The notes under the pieces: model-generated
What the model saw: only the letters and a program-made list of their open reading frames with translations
Databases searched by the model: none
Told to the model about the DNA's origin: nothing
Program-made: the position numbers and the translations under genes
Part shown: positions 33,257 to 39,326 of the stretch, one piece after another
How positions within the stretch are numbered: position 1 is the stretch's first letter
How the letters are laid out: each line of letters begins with the position of its first letter
Source of the DNA: Nitrospirota bacterium
Lineage (GTDB): Bacteria > Nitrospirota > Nitrospiria > Nitrospirales > Nitrospiraceae
NCBI GenBank assembly: GCA_016219645.1
Contig: JACRLR010000016.1
Span: 124,001 to 188,000 of the forward strand
Direction: 5' to 3'
Length of the DNA stretch: 64,000 bases

Positions 33257-33440
33257 AACGACGGAACGTGAGGCGTGAGGCGTCAGGCGTGAGGCGTGAA
33301 ACGAAAACGCGCGAGCGGGAGTGGCATGAGAGACACAATTGGCGGAATCAGAGATTGCAAGTTGCGCCTGTCTTGCGTGTCCTCGCGGGTTCACCTTTTA
33401 CGCCTTACGGTTCACGCCTGACGCCTGACGCTTCCCGGTA
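33252..33440. repeat. inverted 7-bp-period repeat (GTGAGGC family)
   Basis: A perfect run of GTGAGGC/GTCAGGC/GTGAGGC/GTGAAAC words at 33269-33302 faces TTTTACGCCTTACGGTTCACG and GCCTGACGCCTGACGCTTCC at 33396-33437, across a spacer of about 95 nt. Confidence 0.85.
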
Positions 33441-33448
33441 GGCCAGCC

Positions 33449-34048
33449 ATGCTCTCACCATCAACCAAAACGGTCAAAGCGTTATCGGACGAGCGTCGGG
33501 AATGGATTCGAATCGACGATAGGGTGTTGCTGGAGTATCGGTTGGTCTCCGACCCTGTGGAAGGACCGGCACCAGACATTCCGCCGGTAGCACAAGAGGC
33601 AATCGCCGCTGTCATAGCCAAGCCGACCTCCGACCTCTTGCTCCGCAGCGGTGAACAACTGGCGGATTCTCCGCTTCTTCCCTGGATCATGAAGGTGGAT
33701 TGGCTGCTGGAAGTCATTGTGAAGACCCTTGCGAAGATGCAGCCGGAGGGAATTGCGCTCGCGCAAGTTGCCGATGTGACGTTGAGCGGGGGCGGCATCG
33801 GATTTCTCTCGCCTCGCCCCTTTGCCGTCGACGACATGTTGGCGCTGAAAATAGTCCTGTCGCCCTTTACGCCGATTCAGACGACAGCACGGGTGATTCG
33901 GTCAGTCCAAGCCAAGGACGGTGTCAATTACGACATCGCAACAGAATTTACCCAGCTCAATCCGGACGATCAGGAACATCTGATCCGTCATATCATTCAG
34001 ACCCAGGCGGAACGACTGCGCGGCCGCCGCCGGGGAGATCAGGGGTAA
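33449..34048 (+). CDS. PilZ-domain protein
   Basis: The 199-aa product has RREWIR (residues 16-21) near the N-terminus, matching the PilZ RxxxR motif, and a later DVTLSGGGIGF segment (about 110-120) in place of the D/NxSxxG motif, so c-di-GMP binding is probable. Between them is an extra helical insertion of about 70 residues. It follows the fliS/fliT-like genes and may connect c-di-GMP to filament or motor function. Confidence 0.75.
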   Translation: MLSPSTKTVKALSDERREWIRIDDRVLLEYRLVSDPVEGPAPDIPPVAQEAIAAVIAKPTSDLLLRSGEQLADSPLLPWIMKVDWLLEVIVKTLAKMQPEGIALAQVADVTLSGGGIGFLSPRPFAVDDMLALKIVLSPFTPIQTTARVIRSVQAKDGVNYDIATEFTQLNPDDQEHLIRHIIQTQAERLRGRRRGDQG

Positions 34049-34255
34049 GGGCTAAGGTGTGAGGGGTAAGGGGGTAAAGGGTCTAGAGTGACGCACTTGC
34101 CCCTCGCCTGAATTCCAAGCGATTGCTCGACAGCCTTCGACAGCCACCGTTGGTACATATTCCTGCCGGTTAATGATCATCTGTATTTCATAAGCTGAAG
34201 GTAGCTGCTCAGGTAGATAGGCTGAAGGGGTTCAGGCTGAACCCCTTCAGCCTGT
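34036..34255. repeat. repeat arms in the PilZ-HTH gap
   Basis: A GGGTAAG/GTGAGGG arm (34043-34080) begins before the PilZ stop codon without an obvious partner, and a GGCTGAA-family pair (AGGCTGAAGGGGTTCAGGC with TGAACCCCTTCAGCC) lies at 34218-34250. The sequence between them shows nothing recognisable. Confidence 0.65.
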
Positions 34256-34296
34256 ATCCCTTGTCTCACCCTTCCCGCTCACGGGTTTGCGCCGCC

Positions 34297-34324
34297 TTAA
34301 GTTTTCCATCGGCAGCACCGATAT
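34297..34324 (+). promoter_or_regulatory. sigma-28-type promoter of the HTH-cheY cluster
   Basis: TTAAGTTT, 12 nt, then ACCGATAT. The -35 is 7 of 8 to the FliA consensus. Transcription would begin near 34331. This implies that a start of the following gene at 34335 would be nearly leaderless, so an ATG at 34362 or 34389 is possible instead. Confidence 0.65.
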
Positions 34325-34334
34325 CTCATTCACG

Positions 34335-34565
34335 ATGAACAATGCAGTGTCTGCAGCAACGATGTACCAACCGAATGGTGCACCACCAATGGATGACGAG
34401 ATCTTGACGGTCATGGACGTGGCCCGTTTCCTCCGGGTGCCCAAGTCCACCGTGTATAAGCTCGCTCGGGTCGGCGAATTGCCGGCGTCGAAGATTGGGA
34501 AGCATTGGCGCTTCCTCCGTCACGACATCCACGCATGGATGCACAGTCGTTCCCAGCAGGGCTGA
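34335..34565 (+). CDS. excisionase/MerR-type helix-turn-helix protein
   Basis: A small DNA-binding protein of the helix_turn_helix_17 type. The core ILTVMDVARFLRVPKSTVYK, LARVGELPASKIGKHWRFLR and HDIHAWMHS is the classical pattern also seen in phage excisionases and in small chromosomal regulators. From 34335 the product is 76 aa; an ATG at 34389 would give 58 aa and still contain the whole domain. No good Shine-Dalgarno sequence precedes any start. No integrase lies nearby, so it is more likely a regulator of the chemotaxis cluster than a mobile-element protein. Confidence 0.75.
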   Translation: MNNAVSAATMYQPNGAPPMDDEILTVMDVARFLRVPKSTVYKLARVGELPASKIGKHWRFLRHDIHAWMHSRSQQG

Positions 34566-34619
34566 CGGTCCGATCGCTGCCTGAGCTGGCCGCCTGTATG
34601 GGAGGACGGTAGACGTGCG

Positions 34620-34700
34620 CCTTCGATGCGTGAACCGTCGTTCGTGAAGCGTTGTTCGTCCCAGATTCGGACGCTTCACGAGATACGCTTCACGTTTGTG
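34620..34700. repeat. inverted 7-bp-period repeat (GTGAAGC family)
   Basis: GCGTGAACCGTCGTTCGTGA and AGCGTTGTTCG face ACGCTTCACGAGATACGC and TTCACG around a centre near 34660, upstream of cheY. Confidence 0.8.
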
Positions 34701-34734
34701 GCGCGTCACGTTCCAGAAGAAGGGGATTCAGACT

Positions 34735-35115
34735 ATGCCTGCCGATCCGAACATGAAAATTCTCGTTGTAGACGACATGTCAACGATGCGACGGATCGTC
34801 AAGAACATTATGAAACAACTCGGGTTTGCGAATGTCGAAGAGGCTGAGAATGGGCAAGACGCGCTCGACAAACTGAAGGCGGATACGTTCGGGTTCGTCA
34901 TTTCCGATTGGAACATGCCTGTCATGACCGGCATCCAGCTGCTGCGGGCTATTCGTGCTGACGAGAAGTTAAAAGCCATCCCTGTCTTGATGGTGACGGC
35001 GGAGGCCCAGAAGGAAAATCTCATCGAAGCGATCCAGGCAGGTGTGAGTAATTACATTGTGAAGCCGTTTACTGCCGAAGTATTGCAGGAAAAGATGGGC
35101 AAGATCTTCAAATAG
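34735..35115 (+). CDS. cheY: chemotaxis response regulator CheY
   Basis: A 126-aa single-domain receiver that, when phosphorylated by CheA, binds the flagellar switch. Asp13/Asp14, phospho-Asp58 ([13 protein letters not shown]), Thr88 (MVTAEA) and Lys110 (IVKPF) are all present, and the sequence [20 protein letters not shown] is the classical CheY type. AGAAGGGG precedes the ATG. It is followed by cheZ, giving the first CheY/CheZ pair of this cluster. Confidence 0.97.
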   Translation: MPADPNMKILVVDDMSTMRRIVKNIMKQLGFANVEEAENGQDALDKLKADTFGFVISDWNMPVMTGIQLLRAIRADEKLKAIPVLMVTAEAQKENLIEAIQAGVSNYIVKPFTAEVLQEKMGKIFK

Positions 35116-35129
35116 CCGACGATGCGCGG

Positions 35130-35215
35130 CGGTTGGTCTGGTTTATTTGGTTTGTTTCGTTTGTTTGGTTAGTTCGCTCAACCAAAAACCAAATAGACCA
35201 AACAAACCAAATAAC
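35130..35215. repeat. inverted 9-bp-period repeat (CCAAACAAA family)
   Basis: GGTTTATTTGGTTTGTTTCG at 35139-35158 faces CCAAATAGACCAAACAAACC at 35190-35209. It fills the cheY-cheZ gap. Confidence 0.85.
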
Positions 35216-35239
35216 GATCTTCTTATGCGGGAGGTACCC

Positions 35240-35827
35240 GTGCTGAATGGCAATGTCAAACTGTACGACGAGCTCGGTGAATTGGCCCGCTATCTCGATA
35301 CCGCCATGAAGAAGATGGCGGAGGTCGGCGCCCCGCTGGTGGCCAACAACGCGCAACTTCCTCAAGCGACGGCTCATCTGCTCGATCTCAACACCATGAC
35401 GGAAAATGGCACGATGGAAGTGATGCGTTTGACCGAGATTATTCAGGATAACCGCGCTCGGGCAGCCAAGGAACTATCCATGGCGATATCGGCATTGGAA
35501 GCAGTCGATTGCCGAACGCTCGCGGCCTGTCTGGGGAAGACCGCGCAGGATCTCGCACAGGACGAAAAGCATTTGATGGACATTATGACGGCCCTATCAT
35601 TCCAGGATCTAGTCGCTCAACGAGTGAAGAAGCTCGTCACCATCATCGAGGATGTTCACCGTAAGCTCGTGGAACTCGTGGTTGTATTCGGCTTGAAACA
35701 AGAATGCACCGATGCGGATACCCAGGGGAAGGCCCATGAAATGCTGAAGCAGCTTGAAGCGTCCAAGTCAACATCGATGAAGCAGGAACTCGCGGACGAA
35801 CTGCTGTCGGAGTTCGGATTCAAATAA
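35240..35827 (+). CDS. cheZ: CheY-P phosphatase CheZ
   Basis: CheZ dephosphorylates CheY-P. The 195-aa helical protein contains the catalytic motif in ALSFQDLVAQRVKKL, with Asp and Gln four residues apart as in E. coli Asp143/Gln147, and ends in ADELLSEFGFK, the CheY-binding tail. I chose the GTG at 35240, 5 nt after GGGAGG; the ATG at 35225 precedes that ribosome binding site. Its position after cheY fits. Confidence 0.9.
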   Translation: MLNGNVKLYDELGELARYLDTAMKKMAEVGAPLVANNAQLPQATAHLLDLNTMTENGTMEVMRLTEIIQDNRARAAKELSMAISALEAVDCRTLAACLGKTAQDLAQDEKHLMDIMTALSFQDLVAQRVKKLVTIIEDVHRKLVELVVVFGLKQECTDADTQGKAHEMLKQLEASKSTSMKQELADELLSEFGFK

Positions 35828-35932
35828 TCTGGTTCATTTGGTTTGTTTGGTGTCTTTGGTGTATTTCGTGCGAAGGGCTTCGCTCATTTATTGAACCAAA
35901 CAAACCAAATACACCAAACAAACTAAACCAAC
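35826..35932. repeat. inverted 9-bp-period repeat (CCAAACAAA family)
   Basis: GGTTCATTTGGTTTGTTTGG at 35830-35849 faces GAACCAAACAAACCAAATAC at 35894-35913, in the cheZ-motA gap. Confidence 0.85.
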
Positions 35933-35945
35933 GAGGCTTCACAAA

Positions 35946-36716
35946 TTGGATATTGCAACGATCGTCGGCATTGTGCTCGCGCTCGGGGCGATCCTCGGTG
36001 GGCAGATCCTTGAGGGCGGCCACCCTGGCTCGATCATGCAGCTCACCGCCTTCATCATCGTGATAGGCGGGACCCTCGGGGCCATCTGCGTTCAAAATCC
36101 CCTTTCGGTCGTGCTGAAGGGGGTCTCCATGTTGAAGCTCGCCATCACGAATCCGAAACACGACAACAAGGGAACCATCACGACGATCATCGATCTGGCC
36201 AACGTTTCCCGCAAACAAGGATTGCTTGCGCTCGAGGGCAAGCTCAAAGACATCCATGACCCGTTTTTTAGGAAGGGTGTGCAACTCATCGTGGACGGAA
36301 CGGACCCGAAGGCGGTTCATGAGATCTTGGAGATCGACGTTGAATCGCAAGAGGAAGCGGGGATCAGCGGGGCGAAGGTCTGGGAGGCGGCAGGCGGGTA
36401 TGCGCCGACCATCGGGATCATCGGCGCGGTTCTCGGTCTGATTCATGTCATGGAGAATCTGGCCGATCCCTCTAAACTCGGAGGCGGCATCGCCGTCGCG
36501 TTCGTGGCGACTGTGTATGGTGTAGGGGCAGCCAATCTGTTTTTCCTTCCCATCGCGAGCAAAATCAAATTCAAGCTGAAAGAAGAGGCGGCCTTGCGCA
36601 TGATGATCATCATAGGGCTTGTGGGTTTGGCACAAGGCGAAAATCCTCGCCTCTTGCAAGAGAAACTCGAAGGGTATTTACCGGAATCGGAACGCACGAA
36701 AGAGGAGAAGAAGTAA
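35946..36716 (+). CDS. motA: flagellar motor stator protein MotA
   Basis: MotA forms the ion-conducting stator with MotB in the inner membrane. The 256-aa product has four hydrophobic segments (about 3-22, 30-50, 145-170, 180-200) and the conserved motifs KQGLLALE, GYAPTIGIIGAVLGLI and GGGIAVAFVATVYGVGAANL. The start codon is TTG, preceded by ACGAGG at about 10 nt; no ATG lies near. It is followed by motB. Confidence 0.95.
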   Translation: MDIATIVGIVLALGAILGGQILEGGHPGSIMQLTAFIIVIGGTLGAICVQNPLSVVLKGVSMLKLAITNPKHDNKGTITTIIDLANVSRKQGLLALEGKLKDIHDPFFRKGVQLIVDGTDPKAVHEILEIDVESQEEAGISGAKVWEAAGGYAPTIGIIGAVLGLIHVMENLADPSKLGGGIAVAFVATVYGVGAANLFFLPIASKIKFKLKEEAALRMMIIIGLVGLAQGENPRLLQEKLEGYLPESERTKEEKK

Positions 36717-36812
36717 GTAGTGAGTTGTAAGTAGTAAGTGGTTAGTGGAGAATGGTGGCCTCAGAGTCTATGCCCTCGCCGCCACTTACCACTTGCCACT
36801 CCCCACTGACCA
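36717..36812. repeat. inverted 7-bp-period repeat (AGTGGTA family)
   Basis: GTAGTGAGTTGTAAGTAGTA and AGTGGTTAGTGG at 36717-36748 face GCCACTTACCACTTGCCACT and CCCCACTGACC at 36780-36812, in the motA-motB gap. Confidence 0.85.
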
Positions 36813-36815
36813 ATT

Positions 36816-37664
36816 ATGGCCAAGAAGAAACACGAGGAACATGAAAATCACGAGCGTTGGCTCGTGTCCTATGCGGATTTCATCACGCTCCTCTTCGCCT
36901 TTTTTGTGGTGATGTATTCCATTTCGTCCGTGAACGAGGGCAAGTTCCGAACAGTGAGCGAGTCGATTAAAGCCGCGCTCAACCCCATCGTCAGCCCTCC
37001 GAATACATCGATCCCCTTTACGATCGGGCAGAATAAAGCTGCGAAGATAGATCCGGCCATCGAGAGCATAAAAGAACCGGCGCTGCGGCGGCTTCGCCAG
37101 ATTATACGGACCCTTAAGGAGGAAACGCAGATAGAAGTCATGACGCTGAAGGAACTCACGAACGGAGATATCGTGTTGACGCTGCCGGAGACAGTATTGT
37201 TTCGCAGCGGGGAATCAACCTTGCGGCCCGAGGCCTACCCGTTCATACAGGCGCTCAGTGACGTGCTGATCGAGCTGGATCGTCATGTGCGTGTGGAAGG
37301 CCATACCGACAATGTGCCGATCGCGACAGCACAATTTCCATCGAACTGGGAGCTGTCTGCCACCCGAGCCGTGACCGTCGTTCGCGCGTTCTTCGAACAG
37401 TATGGCGTGCCGGCCGACCATCTCACGGCGGTGGGCCATGCCGATTCTCGCCCTCTCGCGGACAACCTGACCCCGGAGAATCGGGCAAAGAACCGCCGGG
37501 TCGAGATCGTCGTGCAGGAACGCCGGCCGATCCCACAGCCAATCGAGACGGAAGCACCCCGTACTGCCTTAGAGCTCTTTGCCGTCCCCAGCGGAGCCGG
37601 CTCTCCGCCCAAGGAGACGACCATACCCTCCGGCACTCAAGAATCGTCAGGAATATCCCGATAA
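36816..37664 (+). CDS. motB: flagellar motor stator protein MotB
   Basis: MotB anchors the stator to peptidoglycan. The 282-aa product has a basic N-terminus, one transmembrane helix (WLVSYADFITLLFAFFVVMY) carrying the essential proton-binding Asp21, a plug-like linker, and an OmpA-type peptidoglycan-binding domain (LPETVLFRSGESTLRPEAYP, VEGHTDNVPI, NWELSATRAVTVVR, NRAKNRRVEI). The Pro/Ser-rich C-terminal tail is variable. Confidence 0.95.
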   Translation: MAKKKHEEHENHERWLVSYADFITLLFAFFVVMYSISSVNEGKFRTVSESIKAALNPIVSPPNTSIPFTIGQNKAAKIDPAIESIKEPALRRLRQIIRTLKEETQIEVMTLKELTNGDIVLTLPETVLFRSGESTLRPEAYPFIQALSDVLIELDRHVRVEGHTDNVPIATAQFPSNWELSATRAVTVVRAFFEQYGVPADHLTAVGHADSRPLADNLTPENRAKNRRVEIVVQERRPIPQPIETEAPRTALELFAVPSGAGSPPKETTIPSGTQESSGISR

Positions 37665-37684
37665 CGAAACCATAGTTTCGCATC

Positions 37685-37800
37685 CCGTTGATCTGGTCTA
37701 TCTGGTCTGTCTCGTCTGTCTGGTTCAACCAGCAAACAAGATAGACCAGACAGACCGAATAGACCGGACAGACTGACAAGCTTCTTCAGCATCCTGCTAG
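37685..37800. repeat. inverted 9-bp-period repeat (CCAGACAGA family) plus REP-like half element
   Basis: CTGATCTGGTCTATCTGGTC-like words at 37688-37725 face AGATAGACCAGACAGACCGA and ATAGACCGGACAGACTG at 37739-37775. A single end of the REP-like element (CTTCTTCAGCATCCTGCTAG) follows at 37780-37799. Confidence 0.8.
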
Positions 37801-37807
37801 AGGGACT

Positions 37808-38071
37808 ATGGACACCGACCAGAAGCTCTGTAAACCAACCGGCGAGCTGACGATCTTCGAAGCGGCGGAGTTTAAGGAGTCACTAGTCACGCTGCTCACA
37901 AGCGAGGGGCTAGTGTGCTTGGATCTTTCTCAGGTCTCCCGTGTGGATACAGCGGCGATTCAGCTCATGTGGGCTGCCAGGAAACTTGGCCGCCTCCTGG
38001 TCACAGGGATTTCGGATGAGCTGCAGTCAAAGGTGACTCGGCTCGGATTCTCCGGACCGCTCAGCGAGTAG
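37808..38071 (+). CDS. STAS-domain protein of the chemotaxis cluster
   Basis: An 87-aa anti-sigma-factor-antagonist-like protein. The core CLDLSQVSRVDTAAIQLMWA contains the switch loop; the usual phospho-acceptor Ser is Thr48 here. Stand-alone STAS proteins next to cheY/cheA genes are frequent in environmental bacteria, but their function is not well defined. It is distinct from the second STAS gene at 58765, which has the canonical Ser. Confidence 0.85.
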   Translation: MDTDQKLCKPTGELTIFEAAEFKESLVTLLTSEGLVCLDLSQVSRVDTAAIQLMWAARKLGRLLVTGISDELQSKVTRLGFSGPLSE

Positions 38072-38099
38072 CAGAACGTGATGCGCCAGCCGAGACGCA

Positions 38100-38220
38100 G
38101 AAGGGGCGTGAAGCGTCGTTCGTGAAGCGTGAAGCGCAAGATAGGCGGGAAAGGCATGAAGCGTGAATCGTCCGAATCCGAAAACGAACGACGCTTCACG
38201 AGATACGCTTCACGTTCTGC
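38100..38220. repeat. inverted 7-bp-period repeat (GTGAAGC family) overlapping the next gene start
   Basis: GTGAAGCGTCGTTCGTGAAG and following GCGTGAAGCGC (38107-38138) face AACGACGCTTCACGAGATAC and GCTTCACGTTC (38188-38218). The right arm lies in the first 20 codons of the next gene. Confidence 0.8.
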
Positions 38221-38741
38221 CGCGCCCCACGACAGCCGGCAGTGAGGTGACCGAACTCGGGAGGCTTAAAGAGCAGCAGCAGGCCTGGGAAACATTTGCC
38301 GCCTCCGCCGTACAGACGATTCCAATCCTGATCAAGCAAATGGAAGCCGTTACCCAACAGACCGAACGAGCAGCGAAGGATATGATGGCACACCTCAGGG
38401 CGTTGACAACTCCGGCGCCTGGCCCAAGGTTCATCGAAACATCGTCGCATCTCTCGGAATTCGTTGTCGCGATGCAATTCCAGGACATCACCAGGCAGCA
38501 GTTGGAACACGTGGCCCAGGCCTTGGACTACTGGCGCACCCATCTCCAAGACCTCTTGAAGGGGCCGCAGGACGAGGGAGCCAAAAAAGAAATCGCGGTC
38601 CTGCAGCAGCTTGAGCAGACCTACACGATGGAGGCTGAGCGTCGACTTCATGCGGCCGCCCTGGCACCAGATTGTCAAGAACCGGCGCCGGACGAAAGGG
38701 AGCAGTCAGAAAAAGTATCGGGCTCAGTCACGCTGTTTTGA
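38163..38741 (+). CDS. second CheZ-like phosphatase candidate
   Basis: A 192-aa helical protein. The segment VVAMQFQDITRQQLEHVAQA has FQDITRQ, with Asp and Gln four residues apart as in the CheZ active site (FQDLTGQ in E. coli). It lies just before a second cheY, so it may dephosphorylate that protein. It lacks a recognisable C-terminal CheY-binding peptide. The GTG at 38163 is 8 nt after GGGAAAGG; the first 20 residues ([19 protein letters not shown]) are repeat-derived, and a GTG at 38247 is an alternative start. Activity is inference from the motif. Confidence 0.65.
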   Translation: MNRPNPKTNDASRDTLHVLPRPTTAGSEVTELGRLKEQQQAWETFAASAVQTIPILIKQMEAVTQQTERAAKDMMAHLRALTTPAPGPRFIETSSHLSEFVVAMQFQDITRQQLEHVAQALDYWRTHLQDLLKGPQDEGAKKEIAVLQQLEQTYTMEAERRLHAAALAPDCQEPAPDEREQSEKVSGSVTLF

Positions 38742-38754
38742 GCGGGGGGCGAGG

Positions 38755-38850
38755 GAACGAGAAGCGTATCTCGTGAAGCGTGAAGCGCCAGACGAGATGG
38801 AGAAGAGACGTGAAGTATCCGAATTCGGAAACGAACGACGCTTCTTAGAG
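38755..38850. repeat. inverted 7-bp-period repeat (GTGAAGC family)
   Basis: GAAGCGTATCTCGTGAAGCG and TGAAGCGCC at 38761-38789 face AACGAACGACGCTTC at 38830-38844, upstream of the second cheY. Confidence 0.75.
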
Positions 38851-38862
38851 TTGGAGGAAGCT

Positions 38863-39234
38863 ATGAGTAAGACAGCACTGGTCGTGGACGATTCGCCGAC
38901 CATGCGACAGATGGTGGCCTTTACCCTGACCAATGCTGGCTTCACAGTCGTGGAGGCCGAACATGGGAGGGACGCCGTCAACAAGGTCACGGGCGGACCG
39001 AAGATGGACATCGTCGTCACGGATCTGAACATGCCGGAGATGGACGGCCTTACCCTCATCAAGGAACTGCGGAAAATGGAGGCCTTCAAATTCACCCCCA
39101 TCCTGATGCTGACGACGGAATCAACAGAGGTCAAGAAGCAAGCCGGGAAAGAGGCCGGCGCGACCGGCTGGATCGTGAAGCCGTTCAATCCGGAATTATT
39201 AATGAAGATCGTTGCCAAGGTGTTGCCGACGTAA
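38863..39234 (+). CDS. cheY: second CheY-type response regulator
   Basis: A 123-aa single receiver domain. Asp9/Asp10, phospho-Asp54 (IVVTDLNMPEMDG), Thr (MLTTES) and Lys (IVKPFNP) are present. SPTMRQMVAFTLTNAGFTVV EAEHG-type sequence is common in CheY proteins of cheA-linked clusters. TGGAGGAAG precedes the ATG. It lies directly before cheA, so CheA probably phosphorylates it; the first CheY (34735) more closely resembles motor-binding CheY. Confidence 0.95.
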   Translation: MSKTALVVDDSPTMRQMVAFTLTNAGFTVVEAEHGRDAVNKVTGGPKMDIVVTDLNMPEMDGLTLIKELRKMEAFKFTPILMLTTESTEVKKQAGKEAGATGWIVKPFNPELLMKIVAKVLPT

Positions 39235-39240
39235 ATAATA

Positions 39241-39322
39241 ACGTGGGGGGTAAGGCGTTAGGGGTAAGGGGTATCGGAAGTCGTTTTCACGCCTTACGTT
39301 TTACGCCTCACGCCTAACGAGG
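39241..39322. repeat. inverted 7-bp-period repeat (GGGTAAG/GTTAGGG family)
   Basis: GTGGGGGGTAAGGCGTTAGG and GGTAAGGGG at 39243-39271 face TTTTCACGCCTTACGTTTTA and CGCCTCACGCCTAACGAGG at 39285-39322. The last bases serve as the cheA ribosome binding site (ACGAGG). Confidence 0.85.
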
Positions 39323-39326
39323 TTGT

